A DNA stretch of 64,000 bases, taken from Rotaria sordida (taxonomy: Eukaryota > Rotifera > Eurotatoria > Philodinida > Philodinidae). The notes below the pieces were generated by a model, which had not been told where the DNA came from, did not search any database, and worked only from the letters and a program-made list of their open reading frames with translations. Shown one piece after another: positions 1-13,500 of this stretch. Position 1 is the first letter of the stretch. Every line of letters starts with the position of its first letter. The position numbers and the translations under genes are program-made. Where the stretch lies: positions 16,850 through 80,849 of the forward strand of contig CAJNOL010001103.1 in assembly GCA_905250125.1 (NCBI GenBank). The letters run 5' to 3'.

Positions 1-30
1 ATGTTAATGGTAGGTTAATTTTGTCAATAA

Positions 31-884
31 TCAATCAGACATATTCGATCCATTTGACTATAAAAATAAATAAATAAATTGTAAATTATTTTTAATCATT
101 AAAATACAAATAATTCTACCTGAAGTATTGAAACAATAAGACCGAATAAACCTATTGCACTAGCAAATATTTCAATAATAAGAATTCGAACAAATAATGA
201 TGAATTCTGTGCATCAGCTAATGCTGCACCTGATCCAACAAGACCAACACATACACCACAAAATAAATTGCAGAAACCAACACTTAAACCAGCGCCAAAT
301 AATTTATAACCAGCACGATATTTAAGTGCTAAATCATCCAATTGAGTTGTTGAAAAACTCTAGAAATATAATCATTATATAATCTATTAGAAAAAAAGTT
401 CTTTAGTTTTTATTTACAGAAATTGAACCGGATATAACAATACCCATAATAAGTCCATAAATAGCAACAGCTTCACACATTATAATTGAAATAAGATTTT
501 TTGTTCGAATACGTGGTGCTTTAACACCACCACCTAATATACTGACACCAGTTGCAAAAATACCTCTAGAAGAAAAATATTAGATATATTATTTTTAATT
601 TACAAAAAAAAAATTTATATTTAATTACAAAGCAGCGCCGAGAACAGATAGTGATACGGCTAATGCAATACCAACTAATGCCCATTGATAAGGTGAAATT
701 GATAAAAGAAACCAACCAATATCAAAGCGAAAACCATAGTTAGTTAACATATAAGTTAAACCTATGAAGATAAAAAAGAACCATATGTTTTGTTTTGGAA
801 AAGATTAACTGAACACATACCAACATAGATAGATAAGCCAACGGTTGCACTTAATGCACCTATACTTAAATAAGATGAACTCAT
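31..884 (-). CDS. ATP6V0B: V-type proton ATPase 21 kDa proteolipid subunit c''
   Basis: Subunit c'' of the membrane V0 ring, which carries protons through the V-ATPase of acidic organelles. Exons on the minus strand: 884-821, 761-629, 565-418, 359-120, 57-31. All have GT-AG borders and matching phases, giving 203 aa plus stop (human protein 205 aa). The start is the ATG at 884-882 ([20 protein letters not shown]). Exon 2 holds the first proteolipid helix ([25 protein letters not shown]). Exon 3 has [18 protein letters not shown] and CEAVAIYG, including the family's buried glutamate in the CEA motif. Exon 4 has [20 protein letters not shown], then the second helix pair. The short last exon (SNGSNMSD) parallels the human TSRVKMGD tail. 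Exon 4 alone would read through to a stop at 99, but the CAG/GTAGAA donor and the acceptor at 58-59 give the family-like end. Four-helix c'' is preferred over 16 kDa subunit c because of the N-terminal extra helix and the LADAQN-SLFV motif. Confidence 0.95.
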
Positions 885-2984
885 TTTATTTGTCTAAAGC
901 AAAACTAGAAAACAAAATAATGATGTATAATGATGTTTTGAATAAATGACAGTAAAATAGTAGAGCGATTTTATCAGTAGAAAAATATCTAACTTTATAG
1001 TTTTTATGATGGCGAACTCACTCAATTAACTGATGGTGCTGATATATGTGGTATTTGTCAATGTATAATAACCAATGAGAAGCGATATAATCAGAGAGGT
1101 CGTACTTATACTAGGACAAAAAATGTATTCTTTTTTTGTAAAAATTCTTCGCTTTGCAAAAACAAGTAAAATAAAGTCTTATGAAATATATCAAAATTTG
1201 AAAATACATTCTTATCTATGAGTAGCTAATATAGAACTGAGAAGGAATAACAACGGATCTTGAACATAGTTAAGAAAAAAAATCTGCTTATTTGAAGTTC
1301 AATTATAGTTTTTTAAGCTCGAATTTTTATTCGATATATGCAATAAAATTCTCTGATCGATACCATTCAGTAAATTTTTAATAAAATCAATAGCCACTAT
1401 AAAATAAAAAGAAATTAGATGAAGTTTTACTCTGTAAAAATTAATCATTTTCGATATAGAATGATTATATTTTTTGCGAGCATCGAGATTCTTTTTATAA
1501 TGATAAAATGCCTGCATAAAAATAATTATCGAGTACGACAAAATAATTGCAACATTAGGTATTTTTCAAATATCTCACCATAGATAAATCATATAATCTT
1601 GATTTTATTTAAATGTGTCCCATCAAATTCTCTACAAAAGCGTTAGTAAAAAAATCCCCGGGGATTGATATGATAGTTTTATTATAAGGCTAAAGCTGAA
1701 GTACTGTGTGATGATGAAATGTGTCATTATTCTAAGAGGAACAGAAATGAAAATAATATGAAAATAAAGTTTTCGTTTTATGTCAAAGAATATTCTTCAT
1801 GATATTATTATTTTATTTTCCACAAGAAAAAAGAATTGAAGTAAAGTGATATAAAAATCATGAATGTTTATGGAAAATATGATCGCTATTAAGCTGTTCA
1901 ATTACACAAACGTTTCAAAAAAAAGAACTAAACACGTTGCCAACATAACTTACATTAATTTTTTGGCACGCTTCTTTTATTTCTTTCTTCAGATCTTTTC
2001 GAATTTTGACCGGCAGTGGAGCGAGAATTTTGGACTAGAAGAGCTTAGCTATTTTTGGACGAGTTTTTGAAAGATGTATTTTTTCTGATACAAAAAATGC
2101 ATTAGTCTTTGTAACGAAACATTTGAACACATATATCTTATTTTGTGGAACTCATATGTTTGTGAAAAAAAGAAAATACAGTAAATATAAGTTTCAATCA
2201 GGTTTTAGAGGTTATGCTGATTGAAACTTATATTTACTAGGATGCTACATTATTACCACTAGTAATCAAGTAATAAATTTGAAAAGTATCAAAAGTATTA
2301 AGTAATAAATGTATATTAGACGCTAGTTTCTATTGACATTGTACTCTACGGCAACGTGAGAGGCTTTAAATTAAAAATACAAATATCATTGAAAGTACAT
2401 TTTGGTAACATAAATCAATGATTATTTAGATATCGAAATTTATCAACGTTAAATTAAGAGAATTATTTTCTTCATCAATTTAACAGTTGAACAATTGAAA
2501 AGAGAAAAAAAGACTAGTACATCAACAAGACTGGTGACGAATGAAAACATTCAAGAAGAGAAGATAATAATACATAATGGTATATTGCGAGATAATCTAA
2601 ATAATAGTCCTTTTGAAGGTGATAATCACAAGCAAAATAATAGTTGTGATAATTGAATTACAATTTAATGAATAATCAATAGATTTGTCTAATTTTTGTT
2701 GATAGATATTTGTTATTTTTCTTTTAATTAATAAACGATGCAAAAGTTTTTGGAAGAATGCCGAAGTATATTTCTCAACAATGTAACATCGGATTGATTT
2801 CGACATTTTTTATTTGAAAGATCAAAGTTTGGAAAGTATTTACATAAAACGAAACGATTTTTGAGAACGCTTATTTTTTTAATATCGTTCTCGTTCTTTA
2901 CTCCCATGAAAAACGGGTCGAGAAATATGGAAAAAAATCGTTCTCACAGGACATTAGTTAATTATCATGCTGCTTATACTCTCA
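885..2984. other. Intergenic region, promoter side of the V-ATPase gene
   Basis: No convincing coding exon. The stretch next to 884 must carry the 5' UTR and promoter of the minus-strand V-ATPase gene, but no clear TATA box was seen. It contains one perfect short hairpin (2180-2238, listed separately) and AT-rich sequence. Short ORFs here (1299-1541, 1864-2070, 2597-2806) show no recognisable motif or splice signals. Confidence 0.5.
2180..2238. repeat. Perfect 21-bp inverted repeat (short hairpin)
   Basis: The 21 bases at 2180-2200 are the exact reverse complement of 2218-2238, with a 17-base spacer. The perfect match in otherwise decayed DNA suggests a recent or maintained hairpin such as a small MITE. 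The stem is short for a typical animal pre-miRNA and lacks its usual mismatches. Confidence 0.8.
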
Positions 2985-3120
2985 ATACCATGCAGTTCAA
3001 CTGCTGTCGAAAGAGAGTTTTCGGCAATAGATGAAGTTGTCAACCACAGAAGGTGTAATTTTTGACCGAACAACTGTCAATAATGTTTTATTTATTCGTA
3101 AGATAGAGAATAACAAAGAA
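2950..3120 (+). pseudogene. hAT-family transposase C-terminal remnant
   Basis: Reading from about 2970 gives LSIPCSSTAVEREFSAIDEV, then VNHRRCNF, a stop, PNNCQ, another stop and CFIYS. This matches the order of the hAT C-terminal dimerisation motif: P-SSS--ER-FS, RR, L-P-NV, then a hydrophobic LLF/I stretch. At least two in-frame stops interrupt it and no upstream catalytic region was found. It is a dead fragment of a cut-and-paste transposon. Confidence 0.65.
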
Positions 3121-3714
3121 AATCCGGTTTAAACGAGCTTTTTCAAAGTGTTTTTGTTGAGAAAAGCCCTTTTTTTTGTTTTTTTACAAACGCCTTGGAA
3201 CGGTATCGTATAAACGACGCTTTGGATCGGAAAAAACGCGTCGAAAAAACCAGCGATGCATTTAAAACGCAAGAGTAGCGTTTTTTCTACAAAATTGTGC
3301 GTTGAAACGCATGTTTTCTATCAAAATTTTTCCTGAATGTGCTGTGTTCTTGTATTGTTGTGTCTATTTTTTGTAATATGTAATCAAATAAATCAAATGA
3401 GCAAAAGATACAAATATCTTGCAAGGATGTGACGAGGGAACGAAAGAAAAATTAAGGTTAAGGCGAGGCAGGAACAAAATATTCTCTCGTTTCAGCCTCA
3501 ACCCGATATTTTCTATAGTAAAAAATTGTCATAGTCTGAATCAATTTGTTTGATTGACGAACTTTTAAAACGACATTTATAATTTAAATAAACTATGTTA
3601 AAATGAATAGATACGTTTTGGAAAAAAAAATAATCTTATATTTTAAGGAAATAAAGGCACAAAAAAATAGTTAGTGGCAAAGCACCGGCAAATTCAAGTC
3701 AATAAGGTCACGTT
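3121..3714. other. Intergenic region downstream of the coiled-coil gene
   Basis: About 600 bp between the hAT remnant and the stop codon of the minus-strand coiled-coil gene. It contains repeated words with AAACG and GCGTTT around 3130-3320 that could be transposon end sequence. No gene is seen. Confidence 0.4.
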
Positions 3715-6700
3715 TTAGATAGTACTAAATGATTGCAAAGATTGTGATTGAGTTTGAACATTTAATAGACGTTCATGTTCACGTTCATGAATATCTAATA
3801 AGGCTTTATTTTCACGCATTTGTTGACGTTGTCGTGTTAAACGTAAATAATTATCTTCTCGTCGTGTTTGTAACTAAAAACAAAAGCAAACATAAACAAA
3901 CAAATGATGAATAGATAAGATTTATTTGAAAATTAATTAATAAATATACTTTATATAATTTTGCTTTTTCTTTAGCTAAATGTCGTTCTAATTCTTTTTC
4001 CTCTTGTTCCGATCGGGCAATAGCATTTTGAATTTTTTTAGCATCTTCTCGTTTTTTTCGTATTAAATCATCTTTTAATCGTTGTACTTCTTGTTCCTTT
4101 TTACGTCGTTGAAATTCAGCTTCTTTAACTGATTTACGTAATTCATATTCAACGTCTTCACTCTTATTCATTGTATTCTATAAAAACAATAATGAATATA
4201 TACGAATATTAAATCGAATCGTTTACTTCTAAATGTCGTAAGCGATCTTCATGTTGTTTAGTTTCAAGTTCAACAGGACGTGTTTTAGCTTTAGTTGTTG
4301 CTTCACTTTCATGTTTCTCAGTTTTATCACGCATATATTGATTCATTAATTGTGAACGACGATTCTCAATATCCTAAAATATGAGAAAAAACAATTTATG
4401 TTCTTTGCTTTTTTTTTGTTCTGATAAAAAAATAAACATACGGTCACTTTAGACATTAATTGAGTAGCACGTCGATCTGGTTCATTAATAGCTGTACTTG
4501 CATTTAATTGTCGTTGTTTAGCATAAATTGTTTCTAATCGACTCTTTGTATCACCAATTCGACGAAGAGCTCAAAAATATATCATGAAGAAATCGAATTA
4601 TTTTAGGAAGTTTTTTTTTGTTTTAATATACCGTCACGTTGTTTAAGATCGAGCATTGAACGATGAAGTGTTACATCACCTGAAAGACGACGTCTTTCTT
4701 GATCATAGTTTTTACCATAAACCTTTGTTTGACTACAAAAAAAACAGAATTTAAGAATGAATATTCTAAACCTTTCTTGTCAATTATAAGGATATAGTGT
4801 TTGGATAAAAGAGATAATAACAGGTTATCAAATAAGTTAATTTAACAAAATGTTCGTTCATTTTTCAGTCTCTTAAAGAAGCCTATAGGTATTTGAAAAC
4901 ATAGAATGATAAATAGAATTTTGTATTCGAGCCAAATATGACTTCAAACTGTTTGAAGAACTTCTGGTTTAAGAGTTATAAACTGACTTTTTTTGAGGTC
5001 CGTTAATTGAATTTGGACGAGTTTCAATGCGCCAAAATTTACCCAAAAAAGAAGTGAAAATCCTTTCAAATATAGTGAATAAAAGAACAAAAACTTCTCT
5101 TTAAAATCGTAAACGAATGATTAGTTTGCTGCAAGTCATTTACCAGCAGTGAGTATTTTAGTAAGGTATGTCGTAGCAATTTAGGCAAATTTTGTCGATT
5201 ATTATAGGCAATAGACTTGCAAAGCGAGCTCGGCCATTCCGGAATGATTCTTATACCATTCTGTCGAGGACAATCTCACCTTTAATTCTATGCAAAAAAT
5301 ATTGGTAAAATAACATATGCAGTAACGGAGACTATTGGTCAATTTTCTTTGTCTCAACTTAACTTTCACACTTCTAAAAGGATTGTTGTATATCTCTTAA
5401 ACCCGAAGTCCTACAAAAATTTTAAAGTCATATGCGAAAACAATACAGAATTATGATTCCAACTCAATTTTCTCAAATTTCTGTAGTCTCCTTTATGAGG
5501 CTAAAAAATGAATGTACATTTTGTCAAATTACTTTTCGGTAATCTCTTATTATTCTTCGCCAAATTTTCCTTCTTCATTGTACGATATTAATACTACATT
5601 AAAATAATAATAGTATGAGATTCTTAAGGTATATTGAGTAAACAGAAACCATTATAAGTTTAGTGTAGTGAAATGAATATTCTATATCAACAATATGATG
5701 CCTTATCAGAAAAAAAAACGAAAAAGAAGATGATTGTTTCATAATAAAGATGTTCAATTTCGATCCATATTCTTCTTCTTAATTTCTGGTCACGATAAAA
5801 AAAGTATCACTGTTCAAGATATTTCATTCTTTTTTTCTCTAAACAAGCTATGGTATCCATTACATGTAGATTTGAAAGTTAGATAAGAGAAGTTCAATTA
5901 CAGAAACTAAGTGAATTTTATCGGAGTATATTTTCTGTTTTATGCTAAATAAGCATTGGATAAAGATCTTTCTGATTTATAGTAAAATCATCAATAGTTT
6001 ATATTTACTTAAGTTTTTGTTCTTGTTCGAGATCTTGTTTCATTGTTTGAACTCGATCATTATCAACAATACTACGAAAAATTAATAATATTTTAATTAA
6101 ATTCATATTACCGAATATAGATCATACTTTAGAAAATCTTTCATATCAGTTTTAACTTTTTGCGCTTCTAAATTAAGTGCCGTAGCTATATCAGCTAATT
6201 CTTTTTTAAGTCGATTTTCTTCCAACTAAATTAAAAATAATGAGAATAAAACAGAATTTTTTTTTCTTACAAGATCAAACCTCTTTTTGTTGAACTTTTT
6301 GTTCAAAATCTGAATGTATTTGATTGAATTGTTGATGTTTTATTTTAAGTTCATGTGATTTTGTTTGATATTGTCGAGCTAGATCATTACAAAGAAGTAA
6401 ATTACGACGATCTTTATCTTTATTTGCTTGTAATGAATCAGTTAAACGATCAGTTCGTTCTTTTGTTTGCTAGTTAAAAGAGATAAATAGTTTACAAACT
6501 CTTCATTTATTTTATCAAAAAAAAATCTATGATAAATATTAAAAAAAAAATTAAATCAACGTATGTATATAAAGATTTGATTATCGTTTATAGGATGGGT
6601 ACAGGGATTTCTCTTTACCCTACTAAGATAACGATTGACAAAAGATCGATGTGTTCGACTTGATTGCATTACATATGTTATTTGTGCCAATGTTTTTGAA

Positions 6701-7692
6701 GGATGTACTGTTGTATACTGTAATGATATTTCGATGTAAATTATAATACAACCTTATATGAATACTATTATGTGTTAAGAAGATTATATAGACAATGAAC
6801 AAATTACAAAAAAAAGAACTTCACAAAAAGACCTTGAAATCGTTTTTGTTCTTCATGATAAAACATGTAATGTTTATTTTATATTAATATTAATGGATAG
6901 AAATCTACCTTTTCTCGTTTCTTAACGAATTCTCTTTCAATTTTATCTTTTTCTTCAAGATTTTTTGATAAATGTTTTTCAGCATTGTAACGTTTTCTTG
7001 TTGCATCTATATTTAATTAATTAAAAAGAAAACATAGATTAAGATATTATTTATTACATACTTACCAACATCAAGATCTCGAAGTGAATGATGTAACTGT
7101 CGTTGTTCTTTTTTAATATCACCTTCTAAACGTTTTGCTTCTCGTTCATTTTGTTTTGCTTTAATCATTTGTTCCTTAAATTGAAAAAACCAATCATAAA
7201 TTAATTTTATTAAATAAATGAAACAAACTTCAATAAGTTTCATTTGTTTATCATATTCTTTTTTTTTATTTTCAAGATTTGCTGATAGAGATAAAGGAGA
7301 TAGTAATTCATTTTCATCAGATGTTTTTAATTTTCTCGGTGTTGTTCCAATAGCTGGTGCTGATAATGATGATTTATTAATTGAAGCCAGTAAACCAGTT
7401 CGTGATGGTGGTGTTTGACGTTTTGGTATTTGAAAACCATCTTGTTGACGATGAAGTGAACGAATACGTCGAGATGAATCAACATAACCTCCTTTTGTCA
7501 TATAACGACCATGTTGTCTATATATAATAAATGTATATCTTTGTTTTTGTAATGAAAATTTGAAAAAAATAATCTTTACCGTAAAAATTCAGCATAATTA
7601 ACAAGATCATCATCATCATATGTGTATGCACTTGTCTCAGCAATAACTGCATAACGATTGTCGAGTAATGAGGGACGAGCAAAGGCAGTCAT
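3715..7692 (-). CDS. Coiled-coil protein of unknown family (13 exons, 606 aa)
   Basis: Minus-strand exons: 7692-7580, 7517-7229, 7174-7066, 7006-6909, 6717-6619, 6469-6281, 6225-6128, 6071-6009, 4732-4632, 4569-4442, 4373-4227, 4177-3950, 3873-3715. Every junction has an AG acceptor and GT donor and the phases agree, giving 606 aa ending QSFSTI. The start is the ATG at 7692-7690 (MTAFARPSLLDNRYAVIAET). The first ~120 residues are low-complexity and Ser/Pro/Arg-rich (IPKRQTPPSRTG). From about residue 125 the protein is almost continuous charged coiled coil rich in K, E, R and Q, for example EREAKRLEGDIKKEQRQL and QRRKKEQEVQRLKDD. I see no enzymatic motif. Such long coiled coils are common in axonemal or centrosomal proteins, so a ciliary role is a guess. 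The intron 4733-6008 is unusually long for this gene. The gene is complete and lies on the same strand as the V-ATPase gene. Confidence 0.85.
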
Positions 7693-8616
7693 TAATAAAT
7701 GTATATGATGTTTAAATCTCACTCATCTATTTGTACTCGTCAAATATAGCAGAAGAACAAAAATTTTTCTACCATCGAACGCTTGATAACCATTTTTTTA
7801 ATTGTTTCCATGCCAATGTCGTTCACAAGATTGCTTTTATAAACAAAAACATATACAGATGGCATTGGATGATGAGATTCCAATTTCAAAAAGGTTAAAT
7901 TTGGGTAAACTAATAAATACATTGAATAAAATTTTGTTTCTGCAAAAAAAGAAGATATTGACAAAGTCTTTTTGTTTTTTTTTAATTGCATTGTTATAAA
8001 TCGTAATGAAATTGATGATTCGTATCATAATCTTTTTACAATTATTTTATTCATTTCCTTAATTGTATTATTCACCATTGGAAGTCTTTGAAATAATTAA
8101 ATTTATTTGTAAAATTGAATGTATATCATTTATATGTTTTTTTTTCATATCTCACACTTAAGGCTTTCTATCAGAAACTGTAATTTTCGTCAAAAAGTTC
8201 GATTTTGAAATTTTGATGCAACCTTCAATGTCTAATACCATTTACCAAATTTATTATACTTTTTCACGGTTTTTTCAAAGTAGATTTTTCTATTTTTTTC
8301 TGTTCTTGTGTCAAAGATTTCTCGACCATTTCAAGACTATGTGCGGCACAGCCTTCCTGATATACTATATAAATGTTCAGTTCTATAAATGAGCGATGAG
8401 ATCCCAATTGGTCACACCTAGGTCTGAAACAGAGTTAGACGGATATTGAGAACAGGTAAACTATAAAGAAGACATGGAAACTGAAGGCGCATATTTCACT
8501 TTTTTTCTCTTAAAAGTTGACGACGACGATCATGGGCAATTATTTCACTATTAGTAATCACAATCGTACTAATACTGATCAAGCCTGATTGACACCATAG
8601 ACTACTTCTAACTAAT
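7693..8616. other. Intergenic region, 5' side of the coiled-coil gene
   Basis: Holds the leader of the minus-strand coiled-coil gene. The overlapping ORFs near 7740-8028 lie on both strands of the same AT-rich sequence, lack recognisable motifs and look non-coding. No repeat was identified before the fold-back that starts at 8617. Confidence 0.4.
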
Positions 8617-9196
8617 ACTCATTTCAAAAAGGAAAAAGTGTGAGTATTTTTTGAATAATTTTTGATAGAAACTAGATAGAGAGATTCGGTTTTTAACGTT
8701 TAAAGTAGGAGATGAAGCTGCATCGAATAGTCTATATCAGATTTCTCTGACAAGTTTTCTCAGAGTCTCTCGCCAATTTTTTCAAAAACTCCAGGCTTTT
8801 AGACAAGTTTATAAGGCAGATTTTTCGTTGAAAAAATGAGAAAAAAAAAGTCAATTTTCTGTGAAAAATCTGCCGATAACATGCAGTAAAATGTATATCA
8901 CTGATGATTGGCTAAAGCTTACAACATAGGACTTACAGAATTTATAGATATTCAGTTAATGATTCTAGTACACTCCTGGAAATTGAGATCGTAAAACTTT
9001 TATATTAGATAATCCTTTGTGTTTAACAAACTTGATGGTAGACTCTGAGAAAACTTGTTAAAAAAAACCTCTAGTATAGATGATTCGATGCAGTTTCATC
9101 TTCTCTTCTAAACGATGAAAATCGCACTTCTCTACCTAGTTTCTATCAAAAGTTATTCAAAACATACTCACACGTTTTCTTATTTGAAATGAGTAT
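8617..9196. mobile_element. Fold-back element, ~155-bp inverted arms
   Basis: Left arm 8617-8770 and right arm 9041-9196 are imperfect reverse complements. Shared blocks include ACTCATTTCAAA, GATAGAAACTAG, CTGCATCGAAT and AAGTTTTCTCAGAGTCT. The ~270-bp spacer carries a smaller hairpin, with GGCAGATTTTTC near 8812 against GAAAAATCTGCC near 8862. No transposase is encoded, which suggests a non-autonomous DNA element. Confidence 0.75.
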
Positions 9197-9927
9197 TTGA
9201 ATTTCATTCAATTTAATTAATTTAGGTATACATAATAACTAATTGAAATATGATTATTTTTCAAATGATCTCATCAGTATTGATGACTGTCGTACTCTGA
9301 TCCTTGTTTGGTATCCAATTTGAGGAGAAATTTTGCCAGACTCTACAATATGAAATGAATGATCAAAATAGGCAGTCGTTTCTTAGAACATTTTGCAAAA
9401 AACTGAGTCAGTGTTTGAAAAATTTGCTCGAAGATAATCAACATAGAAAAAATTTGATTTATGAACATCAAATACCGTTCTATAGAAGAAAAATACTTTT
9501 AATCCACTCTCTATTGTTATCATTTTAGATAACTAGGACTTTGATTTCTATGAAATCTGGTAGATTAAGTCATGTGTGTTATCATATGTTTCTAATTGAA
9601 ATGATCTATACAAAACAATGACGAATATCTTCAAAGGTGAAACTTACTCACGGACAACTACAGCTCTAAGCTACGTGAAATATCATTATGATTGCCCAAG
9701 AACGTAATATGTCTATCAACTAACTCTTTCTTCATCCAATCCAGGACGAAAGAGATATGTAAAATAAATATGTAATTATTGAGTTTCAGGCCTTATAATA
9801 CATGGATGTATCAGTCCTTAAAAATTACTGAAACGGTCAACGCCAAACATAAGAGATTTTGTATTGTAAAAATAGCCCTTTTTGATACAGGAAACGGAGA
9901 GATATATTTATGGTATTGGTTAGTTTT

Positions 9928-10561
9928 GACTGACGAGGAAGCATTCCCAAGTGTCAGATCGCTTTTGAGTCGAGCGTATGCGCATCATGTAGGCCTTAAT
10001 AATGTATGAATACTCTGAAAAAAGTTCGTACCGCTAGCTTATTACTGTCGAGATATTGCATTTTTACTGTATTTATAAGGAAAAAACTGTGGTCCCCCTC
10101 AGGAACACTAGAAAAACTGAGTTTCGAATTTCAACTTGAAACTTTGCATAGAGATAGGTCTTAGTGCGAATAGTTTATTGTGAAAGTTTCAGATCTTTTG
10201 ATTGCTCCTAGTGTGAAACAAGAACGTCGGAATCTGCTGGTGTATATAAGCTATTTTACTATAGCTGTATCTTAGGATATGAACAACGAAAAGATCTGAA
10301 ACTTTCACAATAAACTATTCTCACTGAGATCTATCTCTATGCAAAGTTTCAAGTTGAAATTCGAAACTTAGTTTTTCTAGTGTTCCTGAGGGGGATACGG
10401 CTTTTTTTCTTAAGCATACAGTAAAAATACAATATCTCGGCAATAATAAGCTAGCGGCACAAACTTTTTTCAGAGTGTTCATAGATCACTAGAGCCTACA
10501 TGATGCGCATATGCTCAACTCAAAAGCGATGCGACAGTTGGGAATGTTCTCTCGTAAGTCG
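9928..10561. mobile_element. Fold-back element, ~285-bp inverted arms
   Basis: Left arm about 9928-10215 pairs with right arm about 10285-10561, leaving a ~70-bp centre. Long near-identical blocks read in opposite directions, such as CCCCCTCAGGAACACTAGAAA at the left and its complement near 10370, and AAGTTTCAGATCTTTT near 10185 against its complement near 10290. The 76-codon ORF at 9779-10009 runs into the left arm and is not a credible gene. There is no transposase. Confidence 0.85.
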
Positions 10562-13500
10562 TTTTCAAAACTTTCTAGAGAATTGGAAAAATCGGATGGT
10601 GAATGATATTCAATGTTCTGAATAGGAAATTGTTCTCTGTTCAAAGTACTATTAAAAGATCATGATTATCGTAATTTGGATGAAAAATAACCTTTTTCTT
10701 AATAACTGACTATTTCTGAACGGGTAAATGGAAAACTGAGTTTGAAACAATCAAAATTCCCTCAAAACAAGCTCAATGCGTTTAACCGTCTTGGATACAA
10801 TCTTCTTTCAAAACATTCATGGTGTGCTTTTCTGATTAGAATTTCTTTACTGTACGTTGCTGTTAGCAGAAAACTGAATTTCTAATCAATTCTGTCCTCT
10901 CATACTATTTCTGCACTTTTCACAATAATGGCTCAACAAACAACATAATATACTGTTTAGCTGAAAGAAATAATTGAAAACCCTGTCAGATTCATATTTT
11001 TCTTTATTTATTATGATAAGTAAAAATCTGTGCTTTTCCACAAAAAAGGAAAAAAAATAAAGCAAAATAACAACAAAGAAACAACAACAAAACTAATAAT
11101 AGGAGATCTGATATTCAATACTTGGAATAAATCATCACTTTCAAAAGTAAAAGACCCAACAATCATTACATATGACTAGAAAAGGAAGAGAATAATAATA
11201 ATAAGAAGAATCGTCCATCCATATATATGTTATATAGACGGTGGCCATGACAAAATCTGTGTTGCATTTCGCCGTAATATTTGCATTAAAATTTTTAAGA
11301 AATGCAGAAATTATTAAAATGATTGTCACGATGCGAAGTCTACGAAAGTGTAGACCAACGAGTATTTCGATGGTCAATAAGATCCATTTTTCATACGTTT
11401 TTCTGAAATAAAAACACAGAAAAGGTGCATCATTCATTTATGAATAATAGAAAGCGAAAGCAGTATTAACGTTGAGATAACAAAATAAGGTCTTCGAGTG
11501 GAAAATAGTTTTTCGACTGCAACTATGCTCATTGTATTGTTCATAGCGATTAGTCTGATTCCCTAACTTGGCTTGAATCTGTGGACCTTTTAAGGTTGAG
11601 CTGTGAGTGTTATTTTACTCGCTTCTCAAACTGTTATAAGGTATGTCAGAAAAGCAAGTGAATTAATTGTTTTTCATCTGAAAATTGCCATTTGGATAAA
11701 TCTCATCGTTAATAGAATGTCCTAAAAGTTACCGTCAAAATATATCTTTCCATCTCGAGATATGGAGTTCTTTAAGGATTCATATTTTAATTAAAAAAAT
11801 TGGAAACACTTGATCTACTTAAAAAACCAATATTTCGAAGAAGCATTCGTTCGAGCTGAGTTTTGCGGTAACATCTGACAACGATGAGACCCGTCTGTGT
11901 GCCAAAGTTTAGACTAACTTCAAAGACTTAGATATTCAATCGTAGTTACAATATCACACAACTGACTATAACCGTTTTAATGACTACAGTGCCGATCGAA
12001 AAGAAAGTTCACACTTGGAATTATCCCCTTGGGATCAGTAGTCCATTAGCATGTTAGTTGTAATGTGAGTGAAAGAAGCTTTGACAAACTTACAGCTTAT
12101 CTGTTGTACTCATATTTTTTTATATAATTTTTCCTTTGACATTTCTTCGTATATTGACAATTGTCCATTGTCAGAAACTTTGGAGTCAAAGTTGTAAGCT
12201 TGGTTTCTAAAATGTATGAATCAAAGCATGGAGTAAATGTTGAATTGACTAGAAAAAATTTGAGTCTTGATTTTTGAAAATATTGATGTAAACAGTGAAG
12301 AGGTTATGATTTTTTAGCACTGGCTCATTTGCTAGTGGAGTTCTTTTGAGAACTGAGTAATCATGAACAATCGAAAGGCTGACAGGGCTATATTTTCTTT
12401 GCTGACTCCTTGCAGTTCGGTTAGCTGATATATACTATATATATATATCGGATTGTCGAAATTAAAAGGCGGTATCAGTATTTCATCAATATTTTTTCAA
12501 TTTTTTGCTCACTAAGGTTGGAACAATTTTTTAAACAATTTCTTCTTTAATTCTCTTCAAGAATGCTTTAAAACAGTTGATGTTAGATAGGAAGTGAGAA
12601 AATCAATATAAAACTATTTTAAGGCTACAACATGTTGAAACTTCTAAGCGGTTTATTCAAGGGATTCCGACTGTTTCCTATAGTTCTACAAATTGAAGAA
12701 ATCCTGACACAGGTCGTTTGCATAAATCAGAATCTATTTTCTGTGGCGAACAGTAAAGTCAGTGTCAACACCGATTCATTTTAACTCAACAAGAGATTTT
12801 TACAAATGTGCCAAAAATTGAACAGATTTAGTTTATTTTTACATCTCGTTCATTACGGAAAAATATCGTAATCAAAGTCTCAAGTTTTGTTGCTTATGTC
12901 CCCTTAAATTAAAAGCGAAAATTAGCGTAAAGGATTCATCGTCGATTGATGTGTGAGATTTTCTTGATCATTTCCAAAATTTTCTTTCGAAAAGCAATTT
13001 TTTCAAAACTCGAAAAAGACGCCATATTTATCCTATAATAAACTTTCTGATGCAAAACAAATTTGATTGCAATTGAATGGTAGGTTCTTCCAACTCTGCA
13101 AAATAGCTTCTATGTTTTTAGTGCCTCGCACTACGTATCAATAAACAAAACAAAGAAACTTGTTCTTTTTCAAGAATGTTGACTATGTTGAAACTTCCAA
13201 ATATTATTTTTGTTCAATTATTTAGATTTACAATTGGACATAACCTATTCTCATATTTTCTTGAAGGAAATTGAATGGAAATCTTTCACAAGTAGTTCAA
13301 GTCTTCAACAATGAAAAATGAAAGAAATATCAATAAGATACTAGCATGAAAATTTTATCTAGACTACCCGATAATAATGAGACATCGTGAATAGATCATA
13401 TGAATGAAATTACAGGCACTTTTGGTCTATTTGTAGTGGTTGATGAGGGAAAAACAATAAGGAAAGTGACATTGTCCTTAATTTCATTGGTGTGTTACAT

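Noticed and set aside
9779-10009. 76-codon ORF MSFRPYNTWMYQ
   Set aside because: It runs into the left arm of a fold-back element, has no homologue I recognise and no start or splice context.
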